Origin: Syngnathus acus
Lineage: Eukaryota; Chordata; Actinopteri; Syngnathiformes; Syngnathidae
Direction: 5' to 3'
Assembly: GCF_901709675.1 (NCBI RefSeq)
Contig: NC_051098.1
Location: 3,612,500 to 3,676,499, forward strand
DNA: 64,000 nucleotides
Notes under the pieces: model-generated
Seen by the model: the letters and a program-made list of their open reading frames with translations, nothing else
Told to the model about the DNA's origin: nothing
Databases searched by the model: none
Program-made: the position numbers and the translations under genes
Shown here: piece by piece, positions 25,201-37,200 of the stretch
Numbering within the stretch: position 1 is the stretch's first letter
How the letters are laid out: each line of letters begins with the position of its first letter

Positions 25201-28200
25201 AGGTCAGTGTCTGCTAGTTAATGAAAATGATAATATCCCAGTCTAACCAGTTTTTGGTAGTTTTGACAGTGTAGGCAGGTTGACGGAATCCCAAATTTCC
25301 TCTAATGTTCCAATGGGTTTTGCATGATAGTCTTCTGAAGGCTGAGGTTATCAGCTTTATTAATGTGCCTAGCTGGACCCTGAACTGTATGAAGAGACAG
25401 CTTCTTCAGCTGTAACCTGTAGTGGTTTGCCTTACTTGTGGAGGCAGTCAATTAACAGTCTAGTTCTCAACAGTTTCCCCATGACTGTAGGGGTATTTAA
25501 AGGCTCAGGAAGCTTTTGCTGGTGTTTTAATTATCAGCTTATTGGAGAAAGACTCTAGCACATAATATTAAACTTTGTGAATTATTCTAATTTTATAAGG
25601 TACTGAATGTGAGCGTTATTATCTTTGAAATATTTATGTTTGATAAATGTGCCGGTAAATATGAGATTTCCCTTTCTTATTGAACTACTCAATTAATTCG
25701 TTTTTTCACCGTGCTCTTATTTATTGAGATCAACTTGGTTATCCTTCTGCCTGGCCTGTTAATTTGTGTCCACTGTGGAGACCATTTAATTTTGGTATAT
25801 ATCTTTTGACTCATTTACACTGGTCTTTCCAATGATATCTCATGAAAGGACATTTGCTTTCTTGCTGGAAAAAAATAAAGACAGCAGCAAAACACAAATG
25901 TTAGAAAAATAGCTATTTAGTAGACATGCTTAGACATTCTTATAAAATTATGAATTTTGAGATGTAGATTTAGCTCTGTTGAGGCAAGATTTTACAAAAA
26001 CAAAACAAATAAACAAACAAAATAGGATATCAATGGACTTTTCATGAGGAGAGGTTTTAGACTACACAGTATCAACTAGTTGAATTGAGAGCGAGAGAGC
26101 GAGAGAGAGCGAGAGAGAGAGAGAGAGACTCAGGTAGAGATAAAATCACAGTGCACGTAACATTACTACAATATACCAATGGTAGTATCCAGCCGTTCAT
26201 TTTCTACACGACTTTCAGCAGTCACATCAGGAGTCTCGTGCTTACCCAATCTTGTGTAGGGCAAATGGGAGACAATTCTCTGATTGTCCGATCAGCAATT
26301 ATTCACAGATGATGTGAGCAGCACATTGAGGTGTCTTTGTCTTTATTTCAGAAATAAAACTAAGACGTTAGTGTGAGGGCGCCTCAAAGTTTGTGTTTCA
26401 TATATGTGTCACAAGACGTACTAACCATTTAATTTATGGGCCGTTCGGAGCCGAAAACATGGGAGGAAATATTACCTGACAGGCATATATTTTTGGGCAT
26501 AAATAATAACTCCCTTTTCCCGGGTGAGCTATCATCATGCATCAGCAACCTTATTACTGCTTACTGGCAGGCAGCACCACTGGGTTCTTTGCCAAGACGC
26601 TTTCAGCGCAATAATAGAAATGAAAAAAACATTACCACCAAATCCTAGTCTAAACATTTTGTCAGGATGGCATTTACCTGGATCACAGTGGTGAGGTTGG
26701 CAGGTGAAAAGGTAGGCGGATTGTCATTGATGTCAGAGACATCAATCTTGACCATAGCAGTGGAGGACAGAGGTGGCATTCCACTATCCAGAGCTCTGAT
26801 GGTTAATGAGTAGCCAGGAACCTAAGTGGCACAAATACATTAAAGAATTGTATTGATCATAGTTTACTGTCAGCAGGGCCTGGGACCTGGGAGATTGTTT
26901 CAGGCCAGGAGTCAGTTATGTAACCAGGCCAACCTGGCCTTGCTCACACGTGCATGTTCACAAGCAAAACGCATTTGTGCGCACACACATGCACACAATC
27001 ATTCTTTGGGTTTTGTTGTGGGTGGTACCGGAAATACAAATCAAAATCTCTAGAATGAGGGCGAGCAAAATAATCAAAAGGTCTCTCTGAGTCTGACTGT
27101 GTCCTGAGTTGGCCTTTCCCTTGCACTGCTCCCTGGACTTGTCTTGCCAGTATACCGTATTTTTTGCACCAAAAGGCGCACTGGATTACAAGGTGCACCC
27201 TCATTGATTTTTTTATTTTAGAAATTATTTCATATATAGGGCGCACCAGAGTAAAAGGCGCATAAAATAGAAGCTATACTGCAACAAACTGAGGTTGACT
27301 AGGGTTGCGGTATGCATCCACTTGCCAATAACCAATGAGCCCTCTGTAAACAATCGCGTTTCTCAAACTATCTCCTATAAAATGATCGGAACTGACTAAA
27401 GTTCGATCTAACACATTGGTACAGGTTACCTATGTTTCCCTTCTATATCGATCTGTAAATTTACTCGAAACATTAGCAGAGCAGCCTATTTTGACATGAA
27501 ATTTTATTCAGACTAGATTTATACTTTGTAGAAGTGTAACCAACATGAAAATCCAAGCTGTCTGTGGGTGGAAAAAGAAGACATTTTGAAGCTGAGAAAA
27601 TGAAATCAGAGCCATAAGGAAAAGAAAAAAAAAACACTGGCCATAGCGAGTAAAAGCATTTTGTAATGAAAACGTACAATGAGTAGCTGCAAAACTCTCA
27701 TTAGCAAGGATATAATGGTCAGGCTAGATTATGACAAAATTCTCAGACAAGGTAATGCTTAAGCTTAAAAAAAAAACTCGGATCTCAGTCATGATCCCAA
27801 CTGTGGAGGTATTCCCATGGCTTGGATTTGTGTGGCTTTTTCTCGTATGTGCTCATTAAACTGGATTGGTGATGTATCGCATGATGACAGCAGCAATTTA
27901 GAGGTCTACAAAACTATTTGGTCTTGAAGAACGACAATAAAAAAGACTTTATGCAGTTATTACAGCAAAACGATTAGCAAATAATAAAGAGGACACATTA
28001 TGGAAAGTTTATTACTTCCCACCGTATTAAATTATTTGTTTGTGACCTATTTGCAAAAGTGTGTCTGTGAAAAAAACATTCCTTATTTTACCTAGTAACA
28101 ATTGTCACAATTCACCTACTCTACATAAACAGCCCTCCCAAGAGTTTTTCCTCCCTTGAGTTGGAAGCTAGCTCTGTTTTTCATGGGCGGAGGGGGGGGG

Positions 28201-31200
28201 GGGTATTTGGTGTAGTGACCACACATGCCCGCATGGGTGCCTGACATTAATTAACAAGTGGAACGTCGACTTCTAGATGAAGTACTGCCTCCATAAGAGA
28301 AAATACTCCAAATCTATGGGTGCCTGTTTTTTGTTCTTGCCAAAATCTGGTCTAGCAGACCTCACTGCATTGCGACTCTCTACCTCTGCACCCCTCCATC
28401 ATGGAAAATAAAAGGTGTTCTTGGCATTGGCCCAGCAGTACAGGGGTGTGAGGTGAACACCAGTTCTTTTCCAGAATGTCAGAAACCTTTTATCACAACA
28501 CCAGGGAATAATGTGTATACGTTTAGTTTTTCTCTCTATTCTATGCACATATTCTCAACAAGAAATGGAGTGTTGCAAACACTATCAACAGTTATTTATT
28601 TATTTATTTATTTTTACAAATGATGCTTTTTTCAGTTATGTATCAGATCCAGATGTAAATACAGGGGCCGGCAAAATGATCTGACACATTTGTAGGTTTA
28701 ATAAAATGCAAATATATTAAAGAAACAAACTATTTTTTTTATTTTCGAAAAGTACATATAATGCCATTTTGTTTGGTTTTGTTTCATTTCGTTTTTGTTT
28801 TGTTTTCAAATAATGTTATTTTGGTCTTACAGCTGCCACATTTTCTGGAGTTCTGGCGGTGCGAGGTCGGCCGGTTAATTTTCGTTTCAATGCTGATCCA
28901 CTGGCTCTGAAGTTAGTAACCCATAACAAGATCGTGTTTCGAGCAGGTACGGGATCGTGTCTACCAAGTCTGAAGCGCAAACGGAACGCTCGTTGTGTTG
29001 CAGTTACAGATTCGTTCTTGATAAATGTTTCCACAATGAAAGCGCGATGCTCACCGGTCCAATTCATGTTACCAACTGAAACGAAACAAAATAACATTAT
29101 TCGAAAACGAAACGAAAATGAAATGTAACGAAACAAAACAAAACAAAACAAAATGGCATTATATGTACTTTTCAAAAAAAAAAAAAGGTTTATTTAATTT
29201 ATTTGCATTTTATCAAACCTACAAATGTGTCAGATCATTTTGCCGGACCCTGTACATCAGGGGTCTCAAACTCCAGTCCTCGGGGGCCGCATTCCTACAT
29301 GTTTTCCAAGTTTCCCTCGTTAAACACACCTGATTCAATTATCAGGCTCCTGCAGAACGTGAGGATGAACTGATCATTTGAATCAGGTGTGTTTAACGAG
29401 GGAAACTTGGAAAACATGTAGGAATGCGGCCCCCGAGGACTGGAGTTTGAGACCCCTGCTGTACATGAAAATACAATCTGAAACATGGATGTTTATTTTC
29501 CTCATTGCAAATAGTTGAAAAAAAAAGACAATTGGGCTCACTGTTTCAATACGTTTGGATGAAAGGATATAGCATATTGCATTTCCAGAATAGTAAAGAT
29601 AGTTGTTGTCATAAAATATAATGGACTATAATTACACAATATATCTTAATTCCAAACAGCTGTGACTTGTTTATTGCCTTGTTTTAATAGTGAAGGATTG
29701 TTTCATACACACACGCGCGCACACACACACACCACACCACACACACTGATGTGCTGCACAATGCTCTACAGACAGTAATGGGGGTGTTTTTTTGGTTTAT
29801 TATTTTTACTAGACTGAGAAATAAAAATAGCGCTAATGAAGTACAATGAAGAGAAATGCCAATGCAGCAGCAAAACAATATGAGGAATATGATAGCGACC
29901 CACATTTAAACAAATTATTTAACATCCTTGGCCTGCTTCGGAGAAGCAGAAACAAGGAGTATGAGGGAGTGGTAGAGGGGAAGCAAGTGCTATAAGAAAT
30001 TGGAGGTGAAACAGGTAAACACAAACATCTATTCATTAACACTGACAACCATGGGAGAAAACAATCACTCCATTCTTTTGTGCTCTCTCAGACACGTGCA
30101 AACACAAACCAATGCTCATTGTGTGATAACCTCTAAAACGCTTTCATCAGCCTAAAGCTTTGATCCCACCCACCCAACTTCAAACTCCACTCATGTGGCT
30201 CATGGACCACACTCATGAATACTTTATCATTAGAATCTGAACATTACCGAATTACTCAAGCACTTCAGATGAATAGGAGATGACCAAGTCACTATTCATG
30301 CTAGAATTTATTGAACACATGTGTGAGACTTTCAGATAATTGTTGGCCTGGCTTTCCTGGTTGGGTGTGAATAATTGCCATTTGCTTTGAGATTCATCCA
30401 CTCCAGAGTTTTTATTGGCTGTCTTCAGGAGCATTTGGCCAGCAATTAGATCAGATTAGATGAGATTTTCTCTGTGTTTAACTGATCATTTTTAGCTATT
30501 ATAAGTGTGTGTTTGGGGCGGATCGGTGGCACACTGGTTAGGACGTCCACCTCACAGTCAGGAGGGTGCCGGTTCAATACCACCTCCGACCCTCTGTGTG
30601 TGGAGTTTGCATGTTCTCCCCGTGCCCGCATGGGTTTTCTCTGGGCACTCCGGTTTCCTCCCACATTCCAAAAACATGCTTGGTAGGTCAATTGAGCACT
30701 CCAAATTGTCCCTAGGAGCGAGTGTGAGTGCAAGTGCGGATGGTTGTTCGTTTCTGTGTGCCCTTACCCTGCGATCGGCTGACAACCAGTTCAGCCTGTC
30801 CTCCGCCTACTGCCCGATGCCTGCGACCCCCATGGGGACAAGCGGTATAGAAAATGGATGGATGGATGGATGGATGGAAGTGTGTGTGCGCGCGCGCGTG
30901 TGTGCGCGCGTGCGTGTGTGCGCGCGTGCGTGTGTGTGCCCTTACCGTCTCACGGTCCAGATGCTTGTTGACCTTGACGATCCCGCTGAGTGGGTCAATG
31001 AAGAACTGGTTGTCTCGGTCCCCACTTACAATGGAGTAGAGGATGGCCCCATTCAGCTGACTGTCCATATCCTCTGCTACCGTCTGCAGAGCACGCATGA
31101 ACACACACAAGCACATGCGCACACACGCGCACACACGCACACACACACACACACACACGCACACACACATATACACACATTTAGCAGCACTTCTACAATT

Positions 31201-34200
31201 TTTGACCATTATTTAATTATACAGGAAGATTTTTACAATGCTTATGAAGAATAGTTGTGTGAGGCTAATTAAAAAGGTGGGCATTGTCCTCCGTCCCTAA
31301 GTTTCCATCCCTATTTCAGCCTCACCCAGTCGGGCGGTCTGAGTCAGCCAATATTAATTGGGCTAACAATGTTAACCTATGTTAGCGGTTCCACATTTAG
31401 GGATAATTAACAAATCATTTTAAATTTGCACCCAGCACGAGCCACCTATTGTGCCAAAGAGGCCTTACCTAATTCATGCATAATAAAAAAGAGAGAGAGT
31501 GAGAAATCCTGGTCGATACAATGTATCATCATTTACAAACTAACAATGATGAATATGTAACATTATTGGCTAAGTAACTACACCTCATATATGATATTTC
31601 TTGAGAGAAAGTTTTTTTTAGTCGTACCTTTAAATGCTATGATAATGTGGCAGAAATTAATCACATTGTCTTGGTTAAAAAGGTCATGAATTGATCATAC
31701 CTGTACAACAGATTCTCCAATGGTGGCATCCTCTGACACAACAGCGGTATACAGGTCACGGCTGAACATGGGGGCATTGTCATTGACGTCCGTTACATTT
31801 ATGTTCACTGTAGTAATGGCACTCAATGGAGGCGTTCCCCCATCTTGAGCCTCCACTGTTAAGAAGTAGTCCCTGCAAGTTTCATAATCCAGGGCCTGGG
31901 CAACTAAAATGGCTCCTACACGGAGGTGAGCAGAGAAAAAACATGACATACTGCAGCACATGGGTATTAAAATTTAACTAGAACATACAATTTCCGGAGG
32001 AAATGAATAATGAAATTCTGAAAGTAAATATTTGGAATCATCCATCCATCCATCCATCCATCCATCCATCCATCCATCCATCCATCCATCCATCCATCCA
32101 TCCATCCATCCATCCATCCATCCATCCATCCATCCATCCATCCATCCATCCATCCATCCATCCATCCTCTATACCGCTTGGCCCCACGGGGGTCGCGGGC
32201 GTACTGGAGCCTATCCCAGCAGTCATCGGGCACGAGGCGGGGGACACCCTGAACCGGTTGCCAGCCAGGGCACACAGGGCACACAGAGACGAACAACCAT
32301 CCGCACTCGCACTCACACCTAGGGGCAATTTGGAGTCCTCAATTGGCCTACCAAGCATGTTTTTGGAATGTGGGAGGAAACCGGAATGCCCAGAGAAAAC
32401 ACACGCAGGCACGGGGAGAACGGACGTGCTAACCAGTGCGCCACTGAGCCGCCTATTTGGAATCATGTGTGATGTAATTAAATGAAAAGATGAGGAATGC
32501 TATAGTAGAAATGCTTTGAATGACTGTCACTGTCCGTCAAATATTTTCTGTCACTATTAAATCTTTTCAGAATTGATTCTTTTATAGTTCATTCTACAGA
32601 TTAATCAAACAATCCGGTAATAATTAATTTAACATGAAAGCGTTTTTTAAAACTGTATTCCCAAGTACTGTTTATTAACCAACCAGTGTTGTTTATTTGG
32701 TATTGTTTAGTAAACAACAATTAAACAATATCACACAAGAGTTATTACTGTTGTACTGCTCATCAAACTTTTCTAAACTGATTTTGTTACTGGTGTGGTG
32801 ATTGTTTAGTGAAGTAAAAGCAGGTGTTTGCAAATATCTTGTTTTGATTAACCACTAAAGATAATCAGTCTATTTTCATGAATGACTAGACAAATTAATG
32901 AATAATTACTTTTGAGAGGAAGATTTGCAATTGGTTAGTGCGGCTAAACAAACAACATGCTTACCGTATTTTTCGGACTAAAAGTCGCTCCGGAATATAG
33001 GTCGCATTAGCCATAAAATGCACAATAACGTGAAAAAAAACATATATAAATCGCTCCGGAGTATAAGTCGCATTTTGGGGGAAATTTATTCGACAAAATC
33101 CAACACCAAGAACAGACGTAACATTCAGAGTTATTCAAATAACTTACATAAATAACACGTTTATAAAACCATCTGTGTCACAGATTCATTAAATCCATCG
33201 ATCGTCCTTTATGTCAACTGACGGCTGACGGCGCTTGTACTTCAAAATATTCCACAGGCCCATATAACGATATATAAATGATATATCCAATAACTATTAT
33301 ATAAGCAATAATATTATCAAACCATCTGTGTCACTCCAAATCATTAAATCCATCGATCAAATTCCTCGTCCTTTGTCAACAACGCCACGCGTGCGCCCTG
33401 ACGTCAGCCTCGTCGTTATTCCACAGATCTAGTATATAACTATATTGTAGCGTTAACAAAGTACAAGGACCCAAGCACCGGCGTCGACTTCCAGGCGTGT
33501 GGCGGCGTGGACTTCCATCCCCGGAGGTAGCACTTCCAGCCACGGAGGTGGAAGAGAGCTCCATAGAATAGGACCGGGCGTGCGTAAAAGCCATGTCCGA
33601 GCCCCATCCACCGTCCCCGGACAGCCACCCGGCCAAGCACCGGCCCCCGACTTCCATCCACGGAGGTGGAAGAGAGCTCCGTAGAGTAGGACCAAGCGTG
33701 CGTAACAGCCATGTATGTCCGAGCCCCATCCACCGTCTCCGGGCAGCCACCCGGCCGAGCGCCGGCCCCCGACTTCCATGAGAGCTCCGTAGAGTAGGAC
33801 CGGGCGTGCGTAAAAGCCATAATAGTTTTTCAAACCTTCTGTGTCACTCCAAATCCTTAAATCCTTCAAACTCTTCATCCGCCGTGTCACTTACAAACAA
33901 AGCCGCTAATGATGCCGGTAGTACGTAGGGCCCTTCGTCATCTTCGTCATCCCATGATCGAATCTTTGTCCTTTATGTAAACAACCGCCGCGCCGCGCTG
34001 CTGACATCACTTGAAATTCAAATTACAGTAATCCCTTGCTACATCGCGGTTCGTTTGTCGCGGTTTCACTTTTTTTTTTTTTATATTTGAAAATCTATGA
34101 AAAAATTAACATATAAGTCGCTCCTCAGTATAAGTCGCCCCCCCACCCAAACTATGAAAAGAAACGCGACTTATAGTCCGAAAAATACGGTACTCGACCC

Positions 34201-37200
34201 GCTTCCAGCCAAACCATTTGAAGAATTATTTAAAATTTTAGGACCGTCCGTCTTAAATATAATTAATCTGTCTGTCTCCTCTGGTATAGTGCCAACAGCC
34301 TTTAAAACCGCTATCATTAAACTGCTACCAAATCTCGACCCGGACTGTCTCAGTAAGTATGGGCCAGTTTCAAATCTCCCATTCATAGCAAAACTTCTTG
34401 AAAAAGTAGTCGCGCAGCAGCTCATTGATTACATGGTCGCCAATAATCGATATGAATCTTTTCAGTCTGATTTTAGAGCTAATCATTCCACCGAGACAGC
34501 ACTTGCTAAAGTGACTAATGATCTCCTCATATCTATGGATTCAAACATCGGTATTGTTACTACTCGATCTTAGTGCTGCCTTCGACACTGTAGACTTCGA
34601 TATTTTATTAGAGTGCCTTAAAAGCTGTGTTGGTATTTCAGGGTCAGCACTACGCTGGTTCTATTCCTATCTATCAGACAGGACGCACCAAGTGGTCCAT
34701 GGCAATGCGACCTCTGAGCTCTATAACGTTACGTGTGGTGTCCCGCAGGGATCGGTACTCGGACCAATTCTATTTAATATTTATATGATTCCGCTTGGGG
34801 ACATAATACGTACATATAATATTAGTTTCCAATGTTACGCGGATGACACTCAATTATATATGCCGTTTTCTATGACAATTCCGCGGGACTGTTGTAATCT
34901 TGAGGCGTGCCTTGCGGAGATCAAGCAATGGATGTCTCTCAATTTCCTTCGTCTTAACCCAGATAAAACTGAGATTCAAGATTCAAGAATTTTTATTCGC
35001 CATGTTTGAGCGTGCCAAACAAGGAATTTGACTTTGATACATCACAGCCTTTTGATAATTGGTCCAGCTCGTTATCACCACTTATTTAAGGAAACCACTA
35101 TAACTATGGATAACCGTACTATCACTCAGAGCGATACGGTAACTAATCTCAGGGTAATATTTGACCAAACGATCTCCTTTCAAAAGCACATTAAGAACAT
35201 AACTAGAATTGCATTTTTTCACGTCCGTAATATTGCTAATATTCGTCCGATCCTCTCAACCGGTGATGCGGAAACTATTATACATGTGTTTATTACGTCG
35301 CGCCTGGACTACTGTAACACATTATTCTTTGGTCTTCCTAAGTCCAGTATCAAAAGTCTACAGTTAGTACAAAATGCTGCTGCAAGGCTGCTCTCACAGA
35401 CAAGAACATTTGATCACACTACCCCAATATTAGCCAACTTACATTGGCTCCCGGTCCACTTAAGGTGTGACTTCAAGGTTCTTCTATTAACCTATAAATC
35501 ATTGCATGGATTAGCGCCTTCATATTTCATCGACCTAGTTGTTCCTTACGTTCCGTCTCGTAACCTCCGCTCGCAAAACGCTAGTCTTTTAGTGACCACG
35601 AGGGCCAAAAAAATGTCTGCAGGGTCTAGAGCATTTTCTATTCGGGCTCCAGAGCTTTGGAATGCCCTACCAATGGATATTAGAACTGCTACTTCTGTAG
35701 AAACATTTAAGACACGTTTAAAGACACATTTCTATGATATGGCGTTTAATTAACCTGTAGTGGCCGATTCGGCTGGAGTTTGTGTTTTCGCTCCCCCCCC
35801 GATACCCGAAGCCATTCATTTACAAATGTGATTGCACTTTAGTTTACATATTTAAATGTTCAGATATTAAGAGTGATAGACAGTTTTTGCATGATTTGAA
35901 TCAGGCAAAATAACATGCTTTTTCTCTCGAATATATTGTTATTATCATTTGTTTCTGATGTAATCATTTTCTGTATAAAAAGTAAATTTGGTGTTCAAAA
36001 AGTCTTTTTTCAAACTTGAGTCTTGAAAAAGAGGGGGTCGTCTTATAATCAGGGTCGTCTTTTATTTGGGCCAATACGGTAATTTGATAATCGATTAGTT
36101 GTCAATTAATCTATTTTGACAGCTCTAGAATCATTTGGAATGATATTGGGGTAAAGTGTGCACTATGTTTGTGAAAATGTGAAATGATATAGATTGTATA
36201 AGCTACACTGCACTGTCTCAGGTGTGTCTCAAGTGAACCAATACCAACAACAGCAATTGTTATACTCACCAGAAAGAGAATGGATACTGAACTTTCCATG
36301 CTCATTTCCTGATCGTATACTGTAGGTAATCTCAGCATTAGTCCCTATGTCCTTGCTGGCGGCGTACACCGTGAGCATCTTGGTGCCCACTGCCACATCC
36401 TCTGGGATGGTCACCAACTGATCGCGGCGTTCAAACACCGGTGGATTGTCATTTATGTCCAATACAGTGATTGTAACATTGATCAATGAAGAAAGGGGAA
36501 TAGGTGAACCCTCATCTGATCCGCGGACTATTAACTGATAAGATGGCTGAATCTCTCTGTCAAGGATGCGTTCAAGTACCACGATGCCTGTTGACTTATC
36601 AATAGAGAATGAACCATCAGCTGAATCTGCCAAGGAGTAGACAACCGTACGCCCTGGACCAGCTGCAGAGACAAAAGAAGTCGTTTTAGTAATTTTCCAG
36701 TTGGACATAAAAAGTTTTGAAAACAAACAAAACAAAAAGTAGAATGACATAACTACTGTATCCTCCAAAGAACTCAAAAACTAAAACCATAGATAACATA
36801 CATACATCCCAATTATCCTTTCAAATGTGTAGGTGCAGCCTGCATCCAATATCTTCCATAGTAAAAAGTGGATTGGGCAATTAATGAATATTTTGAAAAC
36901 TACCTGAAAATATTCACTGTATACTCTAATGCGATGAGAAAAGGGTTTTTTTTTTTTTTTTTTTTTTAGCATAACAAGTAATACATAAAAAAAGCTGGAC
37001 TTCATTGTATAGCTTTATTGCTATGGGTGTTGGATATGATTTAAGAGACAGAGGAAAAAAGTAGCAGCATTTATGAGTCACAAGTAATAAAATTCAGTGA
37101 ATCACCTTCATCTGGGTCTATGGCTTGGATGCGAGTGAGAAGGGCTTTAGTAGCAGTGTCTTCATATACACTTGCTGTATAGTGTGGCAGGGTAAAGACT

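Larger units (their letters stand above)
26822..30945. other. fat3: fat3 intron, 4.1 kb
   Basis: Contains a family A fragment (27155-27495), a mariner-like element (28662-29252) with a hAT-type MITE at its end (29258-29458), a TTTA tract near 28592, a CA tract near 29706 and a full SINE (30513-30877). 27500-28591 and 29750-30502 show nothing recognisable. Confidence 0.8.
32964..34190 (-). mobile_element. TA-flanked element family B, full-length (copy B2)
   Basis: 1,227 bp from CCGTATTTTTCGGACTAAAA to TTATAGTCCGAAAAATACGG, between TA dinucleotides (32962-32963, 34191-34192). Subterminal AAGTCGCTCCGGAATATAGG words are present at both ends. The interior contains about three copies of a ~118-bp GC-rich unit (GGTGGAAGAGAGCTCCGTAG) and, on the minus strand, a short acidic reading frame (33844-33960). 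Confidence 0.9.
31916..36269. other. fat3: fat3 intron, 4.4 kb
   Basis: Contains a SINE with a long GGAT tail (32042-32453), a full-length family B element (32964-34190), an L2/CR1-type LINE fragment (34193-35760) and the end of a family D element (35880-36079). 32467-32963 shows nothing recognisable. Confidence 0.8.

Noticed and set aside
33440-33890. Overlapping Arg/Gly-rich reading frames on the minus strand
   Set aside because: Created by GC-rich tandem units in a family B element. Only the short acidic frame ending at 33844 is conserved in a meaningful frame.
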